A stretch of 55,766 nucleotides of DNA from Polyangium fumosum (GCF_005144585.1 NZ_SSMQ01000083.1:1-55766); one strand, 5' to 3'. Shown: positions 42,026 through 52,008, numbered from the stretch's first letter. Numbers and translations: made by a program. Notes: generated from the letters alone by a model not told the origin.

Positions 42026-43825
<1,800 letters not shown>

Positions 43826-43844
43826 GCGGCGAAGGTCGCGTCGG

Positions 43845-44504
43845 ATGAGCCGAACCCCACGCCTCTCGCGGATCGTCGGCAAGGGCCTCATCAAGTCCTA
43901 TGGCCCCACCGTGGCTTTGCGGGGCGTCAGCCTCACGATCGAGCTCGGCAAGCTGCTCGTCATCGAGGGCGCGAACGGATCGGGCAAGTCCACGCTGCTC
44001 GGCATCCTCGGCACCGTGATCAAGCCGACGGCGGGCACGGTCGTGTACGAGCCGCTCGGGGACGACCTGCTCGCGGTGCGTGCTGAAATCGGCTGGGTGT
44101 CGCACGAGACGATGGCGTATCCGGACCTGTCGGGGCGGAAGAACGTCGAGCTCGCGGCGCGGCTCGTGGGGCTCGACGCGGACGAGGCGTGGAAGCGGGC
44201 GGCGACGCGGTTCGAGCTTGGGCCCTTTGCCGAGCGGCCGGTGCGAACGTACTCGCGTGGGCAGCGGCAACGTATCGCGCTCGCGCGGGCGCTCACGCAC
44301 GAGCCTTCGCTGGTCCTGCTCGACGAACCGACGACGGGCCTCGACAAGGCGGGCGTCTCGCGCCTGCTCGCGGTGGTGGACGAGGAGGTCGCGCGGGGCG
44401 CGGCCGTGGTCGTCGTCTCGCACGAGCCCGAGCTCTTCCGCGAGCGGGCCGGCGCGCGCCTCGTGCTCGATCGGGGTCGCGTGGTCGAAGCAGTGACCGG
44501 TTGA
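43845..44504 (+). CDS. Lone ABC transporter ATP-binding protein (CcmA-like)
   Basis: The 219-residue protein has Walker A EGANGSGKSTLLG (about 42-54), the signature region TYSRGQRQRIALARAL, Walker B LVLLDEPTTGLDKAG, and the H-loop VVVSHEPE. The LSGRKNVELAARLVG segment is like the heme-exporter subunit CcmA, but no ccmB/ccmC-type permease is near. It starts 19 bp after the kinase gene. An orphan ATPase that teams with a distant permease is the simplest view. Confidence 0.8.
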   Translation: MSRTPRLSRIVGKGLIKSYGPTVALRGVSLTIELGKLLVIEGANGSGKSTLLGILGTVIKPTAGTVVYEPLGDDLLAVRAEIGWVSHETMAYPDLSGRKNVELAARLVGLDADEAWKRAATRFELGPFAERPVRTYSRGQRQRIALARALTHEPSLVLLDEPTTGLDKAGVSRLLAVVDEEVARGAAVVVVSHEPELFRERAGARLVLDRGRVVEAVTG

Positions 44505-44672
44505 GGCACTGTCGCAAAAAAGACGCAATGGGTCGTCGCCGCGAATGCGCGGTGACCATGAACGCGAATTCATATTCGCGCGAAACCCGCGAACGTCCAC
44601 GGTGTGTCGAATTTCCGTCGGCCGGTATTTTCTTTTCTTTTTTGATTTGATTCGATAAAGATCGATCGCAGC

Positions 44673-46394
44673 GTGTTCGATCCAGAAACTGTATTGAACC
44701 GGGGGAGCACGGGGGCGCGCCTCGTTGCGGTGCTGGCCGCGCTCTGCTTTCTCGGAATCGCGACGGGCGCCGGGGCGCAGACGAAGACGTCTGCCTCGGA
44801 CGCAGCGCCCATCGAGGTCACGGGGACGGTGCTCGCGCTCGAAGAGGAAGGCGAGGAGCTGATCCTGGACCTCGGTGGCAGCCAAGGAGCGACGGAGGGG
44901 GCGACGGTCGAAATCTGGCGCCCGCTGAAGCTCAAACACCCCGTGACCGGCAAGGTGATCTCCGATCGATTCCGGATCGGAACGCTGGCGCTCGGGCAGG
45001 TGCGGCCCTCGATGTCGATCGCCACGGCGACCGGCACACTCACGCGGACCCCCGAAAAGGGCGATCTCGTGATCCTGCGCAAAGCCGCCCCGGCCCCCAC
45101 GAAGCCCGACGCCGGAGGCCCGACCGAAGCGCCGGACAAGCCCAGCGGCCAAGGCGACGCGCCGGGCGCCGACCCCGAGGCCGTCGTGATCGCCACGATG
45201 TTCGACAAGCTCAAGGGCGCCGACCTCGTCACCCGCATCAAAGCCTACGAGGATTACGTCCGGGAGAAACCGAACGGCCGGTATGCGCGCGTGCTCTACG
45301 AAGAAGCCGCGTCGTTGCGCCGCCTGCTCGAAGCCGAGGGCAAACCCAGCGCAAAAGCACCCGCGAAAGGCCAGAGGACGCGGACCGAGCCTTCGCTCGT
45401 GAGCTTCAAACCCCCGACGGCGGCCGTCGAAGGCACCCCGCTCGAACTCGCGGTGGAGCTCGACGACCTGGCCACGGGCGCGATCCTGCACGTACGGACG
45501 CGAGGGAAACAGACGTACACGCCGCTCGTGATGGCGAGCGCTGGCCTCGGATACTGGGCCGCGACCGTGCCCGGCGACCGGCTCGTGCCCTCGGAGATCG
45601 AGTACTTCATCGAGGCGACGATGGCGAACGGCGACGCGAAGGCCGTCGTAGGCGTGCCCGGTTCGCCCGAGCGGATCCAGATCCAGGACGCGCCCAAGAT
45701 CGCGAAACCGGAAAAGCGTATCGCATCGGCGATGCTGCTCACGGACTTCGCCGATTACAACGGGCTCAAGGGCAACGATCGGGTCTGGCAAACCGAAGGC
45801 ACGTTCGGCCTTCGGTACGGCGACACGGGCGTGCGCGCGCTGCGCTCGGGGTTCGGCGTCTACCGCGGCGTCGGCGGGTCGCTGAACGACCTCGACACGC
45901 TGAACCTCTCGGGCCGGCCCGTGGGGCTGACCTACGGCTACCTCGAAACGGAGGTCGGCTTCCACCGGCTGTTCGGCGTGATCGGCAGGGTGGCGATCGG
46001 GCTGCTCGACGACGGCATCTCGGGCGGCGGGCAGATCCTCTTCCGCATCGGCAACGACCGCGAGACGAACCTGGTCCTCGGCGGCGAGCTGCTCGGCGGC
46101 GTGGGTCTGCGCGGCTTCACCCAGCTCGAACTGAACACCTTCAAGCGGGTGCCCATCCTGGTCCGGACCGAGGTGACGAACCAGCCAGCCGGATCGAGCC
46201 GCTTCAGGCCCCCGAGCGAGAACGGGCAGCCGACGGAGTCGACCCAGGAAGGCGAGGTCGGCGCACGTGGGATCGTGCAGGTGGGCTACCGGCTCACGCC
46301 CGGGCTGGTCGTCGCGGCGCGGGTGTCGTTCCAGGGCCGAACCATCAACCATGCAGGGCCGGGCTTCGGCGGAGCCGTGGGGTACGAATGGTGA
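44673..46394 (+). CDS. Exported outer-membrane-type protein
   Basis: The 573-residue product (GTG start) has a signal peptide (ALCFLGIATGAGAQ) and then an N-terminal domain (IEVTGTVLALEEEGEELILD, GATVEIWRPLKLK) that looks like a small beta fold. A Pro/Ala/Lys linker and a beta-rich C-terminal half follow. It ends GPGFGGAVGYEW, i.e. the C-terminal aromatic of a beta-barrel. It overlaps the next gene by seven bases; the next gene ends with the related GPGFGGSVLYAF, so the two are probably a related pair acting together in the envelope. Confidence 0.65.
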   Translation: MFDPETVLNRGSTGARLVAVLAALCFLGIATGAGAQTKTSASDAAPIEVTGTVLALEEEGEELILDLGGSQGATEGATVEIWRPLKLKHPVTGKVISDRFRIGTLALGQVRPSMSIATATGTLTRTPEKGDLVILRKAAPAPTKPDAGGPTEAPDKPSGQGDAPGADPEAVVIATMFDKLKGADLVTRIKAYEDYVREKPNGRYARVLYEEAASLRRLLEAEGKPSAKAPAKGQRTRTEPSLVSFKPPTAAVEGTPLELAVELDDLATGAILHVRTRGKQTYTPLVMASAGLGYWAATVPGDRLVPSEIEYFIEATMANGDAKAVVGVPGSPERIQIQDAPKIAKPEKRIASAMLLTDFADYNGLKGNDRVWQTEGTFGLRYGDTGVRALRSGFGVYRGVGGSLNDLDTLNLSGRPVGLTYGYLETEVGFHRLFGVIGRVAIGLLDDGISGGGQILFRIGNDRETNLVLGGELLGGVGLRGFTQLELNTFKRVPILVRTEVTNQPAGSSRFRPPSENGQPTESTQEGEVGARGIVQVGYRLTPGLVVAARVSFQGRTINHAGPGFGGAVGYEW

Positions 46395-47566
46395 CGCGAA
46401 CCTTCGCGAAGACCCTGGCCGTGCTGAGCGCGGCCACGTTGTCCCTGTCGCTCGCGCCGCGCGACGCTGCGGCCCAACAAGCCGCGGACATTCCGGCCGG
46501 CGAGGCGCCCAAACCCACGACTCCGCGCATCCATCACGCGCCGATCGCCAGCGCGGAGCCGGGCACGAAGCTCGTGCTGGAGGCGTCGTTCGAGCACGCG
46601 GAGCTCATCCGGAACGTGCTCGTCGTCTACCAGACGTCGCTCGGCGAGATGAAGGCCGTGCCGTTCCAACGAGGCGGCGAACGAGGCTACATCGCCGTCA
46701 TCCCAGGCGAGGCGATGAAGGCGCCGGGGATCGGCTACACGATCGAGGTCGAGCAGACGAACGGGACACGGGTCTCGGCGTTCGCCACCCGAAAGCAGCT
46801 CCACCCGGTCAGCGTGATCGAGGACCGGACCGACGCGCGGGAGCGCGCGGCGCTGAGCCGGCTCGGCGGACGTCGTTCGGTCGTCGGCGTGTCCGGCGAG
46901 TATGTCGGCTTTGGCACCACGACGGGCACGACGCCGATCCCATGCGCGGCGGGCCAACCGACCTGCCAAGCGGGCGAAGAGGTGTTGCCGTCGGTCGACG
47001 AGCAGTACTACCGGGTGGAGGCGAGCTACACGTACCGGCCGCTGCGCACGGTGTCGGAGTTCGGCTTCCGGCTGGGCCTCGTGCGCGGTTGGTCGCTCGT
47101 GTCGCTCTCGGCGTTCAACGAGGAGCGATACAAGGTCGGCCTGAACTTCGGCTCGGCCCGGATCCGCTTCCGGCTGCTCGACCTCTGGCACCTGGAGACG
47201 GAGCTCTTGACGAGCGTCACGGAGATCGGCTTCTCGGTCGGCTTCGGGGCGTCGACGTTGATCGGCGACCCGTACGGCTCGAAGCTCATCCTCGGGTTCG
47301 AATCGATCGGCCTCGGCGACAGCGCCCCGTTCGGGAACCGGTTCTACAGCCGGCTCGACCTGGTCGCCGGCGACCGCGTGCTGGTCTCGCCGATCGTCGA
47401 GGTGACGGACATGCCCAACGCAGAATCGTACGGCGTGCGTCTGCTCGGCGAGGTGGGCATCACGCTCGGGCGTGGGTTCTCGGTGCAGCTTCGCGGCGGC
47501 TACCAGGCGCGAAGGTCGACCTCGGGCGGACCCGGGTTCGGCGGCAGCGTGCTCTACGCCTTTTAG
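46388..47566 (+). CDS. Exported outer-membrane beta-barrel-type protein
   Basis: The 392 residues have a signal peptide (LAVLSAATLSLSLAP, then DAAAQ), an N-terminal Ig-like part (KLVLEASFEHAELIRNVLV) and then many amphipathic beta strands with aromatic girdle residues. It ends GGPGFGGSVLYAF, a typical barrel C-terminus. It overlaps the preceding gene by seven bases (coupled). Its last 24 bases include a 21 bp sequence repeated at the far side of the next three genes. Confidence 0.7.
   Translation: MVTRTFAKTLAVLSAATLSLSLAPRDAAAQQAADIPAGEAPKPTTPRIHHAPIASAEPGTKLVLEASFEHAELIRNVLVVYQTSLGEMKAVPFQRGGERGYIAVIPGEAMKAPGIGYTIEVEQTNGTRVSAFATRKQLHPVSVIEDRTDARERAALSRLGGRRSVVGVSGEYVGFGTTTGTTPIPCAAGQPTCQAGEEVLPSVDEQYYRVEASYTYRPLRTVSEFGFRLGLVRGWSLVSLSAFNEERYKVGLNFGSARIRFRLLDLWHLETELLTSVTEIGFSVGFGASTLIGDPYGSKLILGFESIGLGDSAPFGNRFYSRLDLVAGDRVLVSPIVEVTDMPNAESYGVRLLGEVGITLGRGFSVQLRGGYQARRSTSGGPGFGGSVLYAF
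47542..47562 (+). repeat. 21 bp direct repeat, left copy (end of the OMP gene)
   Basis: The sequence CGGCAGCGTGCTCTACGCCT plus one T occurs here and again at 49533-49553, identical over 21 bp and in the same orientation. The two copies flank the three minus-strand genes 47589-49449. Here it encodes the last codons of the outer-membrane protein. Confidence 0.8.
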
Positions 47567-47588
47567 GCGTGCCTCACCCGTCCTGAGA

Positions 47589-48080
47589 TCACTTCAGCTT
47601 CCACTTCTTGAGTTTCGGGGAGGTGCTCACGGCATCCCACTCCGGATCCCCCGCCTCCAGGCGCGCTCGGGCATACGCGAGGATTTCCGCCTTTCGGATG
47701 GTCGAGCGCCGCTCGGAAGGATCTTGAGAGAGCTCAAGGATGAAGGCGTGCAGGTCATCCACGTCCTTCAGAAGCACCTCTCGATGTGCCTCCATGATGA
47801 AAGAAAACTTCGCGCTACCTGGCGTGGGGACCGATGTTCGTGCTGGGTTCGAGGCGTCGATCGCCAGGGCTGTCGTGGGAGGGTCGATTTCAGCGGCGGC
47901 AGCGTGCTCTGCGTAGGCCTGAACGAGCGCTGGATGGCTAACGTCGAGTTCGTACACCGAAGGTCGGAGGTCAGGACTTCCGTCGCGGTTCCGGAATTCG
48001 ATCCGCTGAAGCTCCTCGATGGGATGGTCAGCTTCCCAGGCCGCAAGCCGCTTGGCGAACCGTATGAGGCGTTTCGTCAC
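47589..48080 (-). CDS. Hypothetical protein, third gene of the TIGR04255-like cassette
   Basis: The 163 residues have no signal peptide and no recognisable motif. The first 60 are rich in Arg/Lys/Glu helices (FAKRLAAWEADHPIEELQRI), a variable stretch follows, and the last 60 (MEAHREVLLKDVDDLHAFIL) are helical. It overlaps the preceding gene by four bases (ATGA), so the cassette is translated as a unit. No family can be named. Confidence 0.6.
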   Translation of the reverse strand: MTKRLIRFAKRLAAWEADHPIEELQRIEFRNRDGSPDLRPSVYELDVSHPALVQAYAEHAAAAEIDPPTTALAIDASNPARTSVPTPGSAKFSFIMEAHREVLLKDVDDLHAFILELSQDPSERRSTIRKAEILAYARARLEAGDPEWDAVSTSPKLKKWKLK

Positions 48081-48598
48081 GGGTCGTCGAGCGCGTCGGA
48101 CGCTGCTGCTCGAACGGCGTTGCTCGGATCATACAGGGCCAGCCTGCGGAGCGCCGCGCGAACCGGCTCATCGAGGTGCGCTCCAAGTCCGTAGATGGCG
48201 CCTTCACGCACAACGGCCTTCGGGTGCTCGAGTAGCTTCAACAGCACACGCCGGATCGAGGATCCCTCCACGGTTCGACCGGCGATCTCGGCGGCGAAGG
48301 TCAAATCCGCCGGTTCCAGATTCCCGTGCTCCATGAGCGTGATGAGTTGCTCAGGCCATCGCTGCGCCAGGTAGTCGAACGCCGCTTCGCACGGTTCTGT
48401 CCATCGGCGCGATACGAGCAAGCCTACCTCCGGCACAAGCACATCGAACGGCGGCGGAACGGCCGGTTGGAGGTTCGTCCAGCGACGTTCAAGACAGCTG
48501 AGCACTCCGGCCTCCGGCCCTTTCGCTGGTGATGGCGTGTAAGCCGCTGGGGAGACATAAGCGGCGACCGGGAGAGCGTCGTTGATCGCGTGGGTCAT
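48077..48598 (-). CDS. HEAT-repeat-like protein, second gene of the cassette
   Basis: The 173 residues start with a variable Pro/Ala part and end with helical units such as LLKLLEHPKAVVREGAIYGL and AALRRLALYDPSNAVRAAASD, which are typical HEAT-repeat pairs. It overlaps both neighbours by four bases (ATGA). A protein-binding adaptor role in the cassette is inferred from the fold. Confidence 0.6.
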   Translation of the reverse strand: MTHAINDALPVAAYVSPAAYTPSPAKGPEAGVLSCLERRWTNLQPAVPPPFDVLVPEVGLLVSRRWTEPCEAAFDYLAQRWPEQLITLMEHGNLEPADLTFAAEIAGRTVEGSSIRRVLLKLLEHPKAVVREGAIYGLGAHLDEPVRAALRRLALYDPSNAVRAAASDALDDP

Positions 48599-49449
48599 CG
48601 GTACCTCTCCAGGGCTTCAGGGGTCAGCGACTCAAAGAAGCAAAGGTTCTTGATCTCGCGAAGCTGCTCGAACTCCGCCCACATGTCGCTCGACCGCGGA
48701 TCGAAGGAGCGGCTCACGAAGGCGTCCAGGTCCAGAAGGAGCCCAACGCTGTTCCCCGCTTCATGCATACCGTTTCCAAGGAGATCAACGTCCTCCGTTG
48801 CCTGTGTAAGCACCACCTGACGGCTCTCTGGAAAAGGCAGAACGAGGCGCATAAAGTGATTGGTTGGGTGCTGCGGCAAAGCGGAATTGATCTTGGGCAG
48901 GGTGCGGAGGGATCGCTCGAGCGGTGCGTCGGCAAGTAACTCCAGACGATTGACGTAACGGAGTGCGATACGAACGACGCGGACAGGATGGGCTACATCC
49001 GCGTAAAGTCGCCAAAGCTCTTGCGCCTGTAAACGCAGCGACTCCCAGTCCTTGTAGGAGTTCACGTGGTTCACCGTGAAACCATCGAGGCGACCCTGAA
49101 CAGCGCGCGACTTGTCCTGTGTCCAGTGGATGTGCCCGACGATCCTGGGAGGCGCCGAGGAGATTTCAGGCGCTTTATCCCCGATGGCAAAGTTTGCAGA
49201 GATCGTATGGATGGGTCGGACTTCCGGGAAGCTTGCGGACAGCAGATCCGTGAATGGAGCTAGCTGTTCGAGCGCGAAGGACGCTGGAAGCTCGACACGA
49301 ATGTCGAGCACCGCTTCACGGATCGGAGCACGGGAGAGGTGGGGATAGATGCCGCTCATCAGGCTGCCCGGTGGACCTACTACACGAAAACCGGTGGCAT
49401 GCGGAGTCTTGCTCAGGGGGCTACCACGTGTCGAGCATAGACTCACCAT
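48595..49449 (-). CDS. TIGR04255-like protein, first gene of the cassette
   Basis: The 284-residue product has the TIGR04255 style motif YPHLSRAPIREAVLDIRV (starting near residue 35), a middle GRLDGFTVNHVNSYKDWES, and VRVVRIALRYVNRLELL (the R-Y-x-N-R element). The family is sporadically distributed and its role is unknown to me. ATG 49449 has AGGA at good spacing, while Met31 (ATG 49359) is the natural start of the conserved part; either could be right. It leads the three coupled minus-strand genes. Confidence 0.65.
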   Translation of the reverse strand: MVSLCSTRGSPLSKTPHATGFRVVGPPGSLMSGIYPHLSRAPIREAVLDIRVELPASFALEQLAPFTDLLSASFPEVRPIHTISANFAIGDKAPEISSAPPRIVGHIHWTQDKSRAVQGRLDGFTVNHVNSYKDWESLRLQAQELWRLYADVAHPVRVVRIALRYVNRLELLADAPLERSLRTLPKINSALPQHPTNHFMRLVLPFPESRQVVLTQATEDVDLLGNGMHEAGNSVGLLLDLDAFVSRSFDPRSSDMWAEFEQLREIKNLCFFESLTPEALERYR

Positions 49450-49498
49450 GCGTTCCTATGTGGAAACCATAAGCACGTAACAGCCGTCGAGCTGTACT

Positions 49499-49521
49499 GG
49501 TGGTCTGATCACGAGACCACC
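49499..49521. other. Perfect hairpin at the right edge of the cassette
   Basis: GGTGGTCT (49499-49506) pairs perfectly with AGACCACC (49514-49521) around a 7-nt loop. It lies 50 bp upstream of the first cassette gene and just before the outer-membrane gene remnant. It could be an operator, a terminator for bioD, or an element end. Confidence 0.4.
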
Positions 49522-49557
49522 GCGGAATCGTACGGCAGCGTGCTCTACGCCTTCTGA
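49519..49557 (+). pseudogene. Remnant of an outer-membrane protein 3' end
   Basis: The plus frame reads TAESYGSVLYAF and stop (TGA 49555-49557). AESYG matches the AESYG at 47420-47435 of the intact gene, and SVLYAF matches its last residues, with about 110 bp missing between. At DNA level GAATCGTACGGC and the 21 bp repeat are identical to the intact gene. It is a broken copy, and its end overlaps the bioD stop. Confidence 0.6.
49533..49553 (+). repeat. 21 bp direct repeat, right copy
   Basis: Second copy of the 21 bp sequence at 47542-47562, on the other side of the three-gene cassette. It overlaps the bioD stop codon. Confidence 0.8.
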
Positions 49558-50246
49558 GTCTCGCCTTGGAGGGCGAGCGTCGAGAGCACCAGCTTCGCCG
49601 ACGCCCTCGTCTCCTCGGCCGTCGGCTCGGCCCGGGGAAACACGACCAGCCCCGGAACGATCTTCAACTCCACGAGCTCCTCCGCATTCGTCCCGGTGGA
49701 CGCATCCGCCACGGTCGGCGGCTGGAGCACGAGGAGCGGCGCCGGCAGGTCCGGGGCCATCGTGCGCATCGCGTGCAGCGTGACCGCGACATCATGGAGC
49801 ACGCCCAGCCGATCCGAAGCCACGAGCAGGAGGTGGTCGGGTCGCAGCGCGCGCGCGAGGTCCAGGTTGACGAGCCCCGACCCGAGCGGCGACAGCAACG
49901 CCCCCGCCGTCTCGATGACCAACACCTCCGCGCACGCATGCGCATCGACCCACTCGGTCACGCGACCGATGTCGATGCCCATTCCCAACCGACGCGCGGC
50001 GAGGTGCGGCGAGACCGGATCCGGCAGCGCGTAGGGCGGGGGATGTTTCACGTGAAACGTGCTGAACGCGGCAAGCGCGGAGGCGTCGGTCGTGATCGCG
50101 GGCGAGGGCGCGACAGGGACGCCGGACTCGATGGGCTTGAGGCCCGCAACCGAGACGCGGGCCGAGGCGAGGGCCGAGACGAGGGCGACACCCGCATGGG
50201 TCTTGCCGACCCCGGTGCCGGTTCCGATGACGACGATGCGGCTCAT
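49545..50246 (-). CDS. bioD: Dethiobiotin synthetase
   Basis: BioD closes the ureido ring with CO2 and ATP to make dethiobiotin. The 233 residues start MSRIVVIGTGTGVGKTHAGV, where GTGTGVGKT is the P-loop; GLKPIESGV and VIETAGALLSPLG are family motifs. The start overlaps bioF by four bases. A parS palindrome (50044-50059) lies inside the coding region and appears as TFHVKH at residues 63-68, a local quirk not expected from enzyme function. The last codons overlap the right 21 bp repeat. Confidence 0.92.
   Translation of the reverse strand: MSRIVVIGTGTGVGKTHAGVALVSALASARVSVAGLKPIESGVPVAPSPAITTDASALAAFSTFHVKHPPPYALPDPVSPHLAARRLGMGIDIGRVTEWVDAHACAEVLVIETAGALLSPLGSGLVNLDLARALRPDHLLLVASDRLGVLHDVAVTLHAMRTMAPDLPAPLLVLQPPTVADASTGTNAEELVELKIVPGLVVFPRAEPTAEETRASAKLVLSTLALQGETQKA
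50044..50059. other. parS site 1 (ParB centromere), inside bioD
   Basis: TGTTTCACGTGAAACG matches the near-universal chromosomal parS TGTTTCACGTGAAACA at 15 of 16 positions; the core GTTTCACGTGAAAC is a perfect palindrome. It is embedded in the bioD reading frame. Confidence 0.92.
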
Positions 50247-51364
50247 GGCTTCCAGCTCTCCGCGAAGGCAGCGACGATCCGAGAGAGGTCCGCGTCGGTG
50301 AGGCGCGCGTGGGCGGTGACGCGAAGGCGCGAGGTGCCCGGCGGCACGGTCGGCGGGCGAATGGCCTGCACGAGAATTCCGCGCTCGCGGAGGCGGAGGG
50401 AGATCCGAACGGCCTCCTCGGGAGGACCCACGAAACAAGGGAGGATGGGTCCATGCGAGGGGAGGAGCGCATCCCCGACGACGGAGGTGAGGTCGGCACG
50501 CAAGCGGCTGGTAACCCGGTCGAGTCGTGCCCGCGCTTCGTCATCGGACGCGACGCGGAGGACCCGATGCCGGATGGCCGCGGCGAGCGCAGGGCTGATG
50601 CCCGTCGAAAACACGAAGCTGCGCGCACGATTCCAGAGCCAGGTGCGAAGCACCATCGGCCCGGCCACGAACGCACCCTGAAGCCCGAGCGCCTTCCCGA
50701 GCGCACCCACGAGGACATCCGGTCGAACCCCAGCCCGCGCCGCGAGCCCGCGCCCGTCAGGTCCGAGGCTCCCGACCGCATGGGCCTCATCCACGATGAG
50801 CGCTGCATCCCACCGGTCACACGCAGCCCGGAGCCGAACGAGGTCGGGCGAATCGCCATCCATGCTGAAGTACGACTCGGTCACGAGCCACCGTCGCGGC
50901 GCCCCCTGCGCCTGCTCGAGCGCAGCCTCGGCGGCAGCCACGTCCCGATGAGGAACGACAACGACCTTGGCCCCGGAGAGGCGGCAGCCATCAATGATGG
51001 AGGCGTGGTTCAACGCATCCGAGACGATGACGTCCCCGGGCCGAGCGAGGGCCGAGAGGGTACCCACGTTCGCCGCATACCCGGACGAGAAGAGGAGCGC
51101 GGCTTCAAAGCCGAACCAGGTGGCGATCGTCTGCTCGGCGAGCGCATGTTCGGCATGATGCCCGCTGACGAGGCGTGACGCCCCAGCACCAGAAGGCACC
51201 TCCGCGGGCGCAGGCCAGGGATCGGTGCCGTACCCGAGGTAGTCGTTCGAGCAGAGGACGAGGCATCCCGCGGGCGGAGGCGCGCTCGGCTTGCGGAGCA
51301 GTCCAGCCTGTTCGAGCGCCGTGAGCTCCGCCGCAAGATGGCGAAGGGCGCCGAGGTCCGTCAT
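50243..51364 (-). CDS. bioF: 8-amino-7-oxononanoate synthase
   Basis: BioF is a PLP enzyme that condenses pimeloyl-ACP/CoA with alanine in biotin synthesis. From ATG 51364 (MTDLGALRHL) it has 373 residues, the usual size. Motifs: CSNDYLGY, GAGASRLVSGHHAEH, NHASIIDGCRLSGA, ESYFSMDGDSPDL, DEAHAVGSLGPDGRG, and the PLP lysine in LVGALGKALGLQGA. It overlaps zapA (upstream) and bioD (downstream) by four bases each. Confidence 0.94.
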   Translation of the reverse strand: MTDLGALRHLAAELTALEQAGLLRKPSAPPPAGCLVLCSNDYLGYGTDPWPAPAEVPSGAGASRLVSGHHAEHALAEQTIATWFGFEAALLFSSGYAANVGTLSALARPGDVIVSDALNHASIIDGCRLSGAKVVVVPHRDVAAAEAALEQAQGAPRRWLVTESYFSMDGDSPDLVRLRAACDRWDAALIVDEAHAVGSLGPDGRGLAARAGVRPDVLVGALGKALGLQGAFVAGPMVLRTWLWNRARSFVFSTGISPALAAAIRHRVLRVASDDEARARLDRVTSRLRADLTSVVGDALLPSHGPILPCFVGPPEEAVRISLRLRERGILVQAIRPPTVPPGTSRLRVTAHARLTDADLSRIVAAFAESWKP

Positions 51365-51684
51365 CGATCGTCCTCGTCGGGGGTATCGGCGCCGGGTTCG
51401 AGGGCGCCGAGGGCAGCATCCACACGTTCGAGCATGCGACCGAACGCGATGCGGGTGCGGGCCATCTGGTCGGTATGCCGAGCGCGCTCCTCTTCGAGGT
51501 CGTGAGCAAGAGCGAGGGCGGCAAGAAGGAGGGCCTGGGGGTTGACCATGCGGCCCGGACCAGCGACCTGGGTGAGCTTCTCCTCCACCATGAGGGTGAG
51601 GCGGTGGAGCTCGTCGTCGGACGCGGAGGTGACGACCCGGTATGTCTGACCGCTGATGCGGAGCTGGACCTGACGGCCACCCAT
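51361..51684 (-). CDS. zapA: Cell division protein ZapA
   Basis: ZapA promotes FtsZ bundling at the division site. From ATG 51684 (MGGRQVQLRISGQTYRV) it has 107 residues: a beta-strand N-terminal part followed by a long helix (MVNPQALLLAALALAHDLEE) and an acidic tail. The motif VTSASDDELHRLTLMVEEKL is characteristic. It is the first gene of a translationally coupled zapA-bioF-bioD unit, an unusual pairing of division and biotin genes. Confidence 0.85.
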   Translation of the reverse strand: MGGRQVQLRISGQTYRVVTSASDDELHRLTLMVEEKLTQVAGPGRMVNPQALLLAALALAHDLEEERARHTDQMARTRIAFGRMLERVDAALGALEPGADTPDEDDR

Positions 51685-51727
51685 GGCGGGGGGACGGTAC
51701 CATGAGGGGGGCCAGGATGCGAGGCGG

Positions 51728-51960
51728 GGAGGGAGCTCGGCGGGGGTGGTCACCCGGAGGGGCACGAAAGAGAACCGAGCGAGGTACACGCACGGTCAGG
51801 CCTCGCGAGGCAGTGCGGTGCCAGGGGTCACCCCGCTCCCGGACGCACCCACCCGAGCGAGACGTCCGGGCACCACCCCGCAAAGAACCCCACCCGTCCA
51901 AATCCAATCAGAACACCCCTGAGTGCCCCACCGGGTGGCCACCCCCGCCGAGCTCCCTCC
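51728..51960. repeat. Long inverted repeat, 30 bp arms
   Basis: The arm 51728-51757 and the arm 51931-51960 are inverted copies with a single mismatch in 30 bp, separated by 173 bp. The sequence between has no gene I can support. The region 51685-52055 otherwise holds parS site 2. Confidence 0.75.
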
Positions 51961-51992
51961 TGCGTCGATCTTTGGGGAGAGGGGCGAGGGGA

Positions 51993-52008
51993 TGTTTCAC
52001 GTGAAACG
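51993..52008. other. parS site 2 (ParB centromere)
   Basis: TGTTTCACGTGAAACG, 15 of 16 positions of the parS consensus, intergenic upstream of the envelope protein gene. It shares the flank GGGGA with site 3. Confidence 0.92.

Noticed and set aside
43845-44504. Naming the lone ABC ATPase ccmA
   Set aside because: The similarity is suggestive but there is no ccmB or other cytochrome c maturation gene in the window.
47895-47910. A third copy of GGCGGCAGCGTGCTCT inside the cassette
   Set aside because: It matches only 16 bp of the repeat and lies in a coding Ala-rich stretch (EHAAAAEID) of the minus-strand gene, so it may be chance.
49068-49083. A fourth parS-like palindrome (GGTTCACCGTGAAACC)
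   Set aside because: Only 11 of 14 core positions match and the left half is wrong, so it is not counted as parS.
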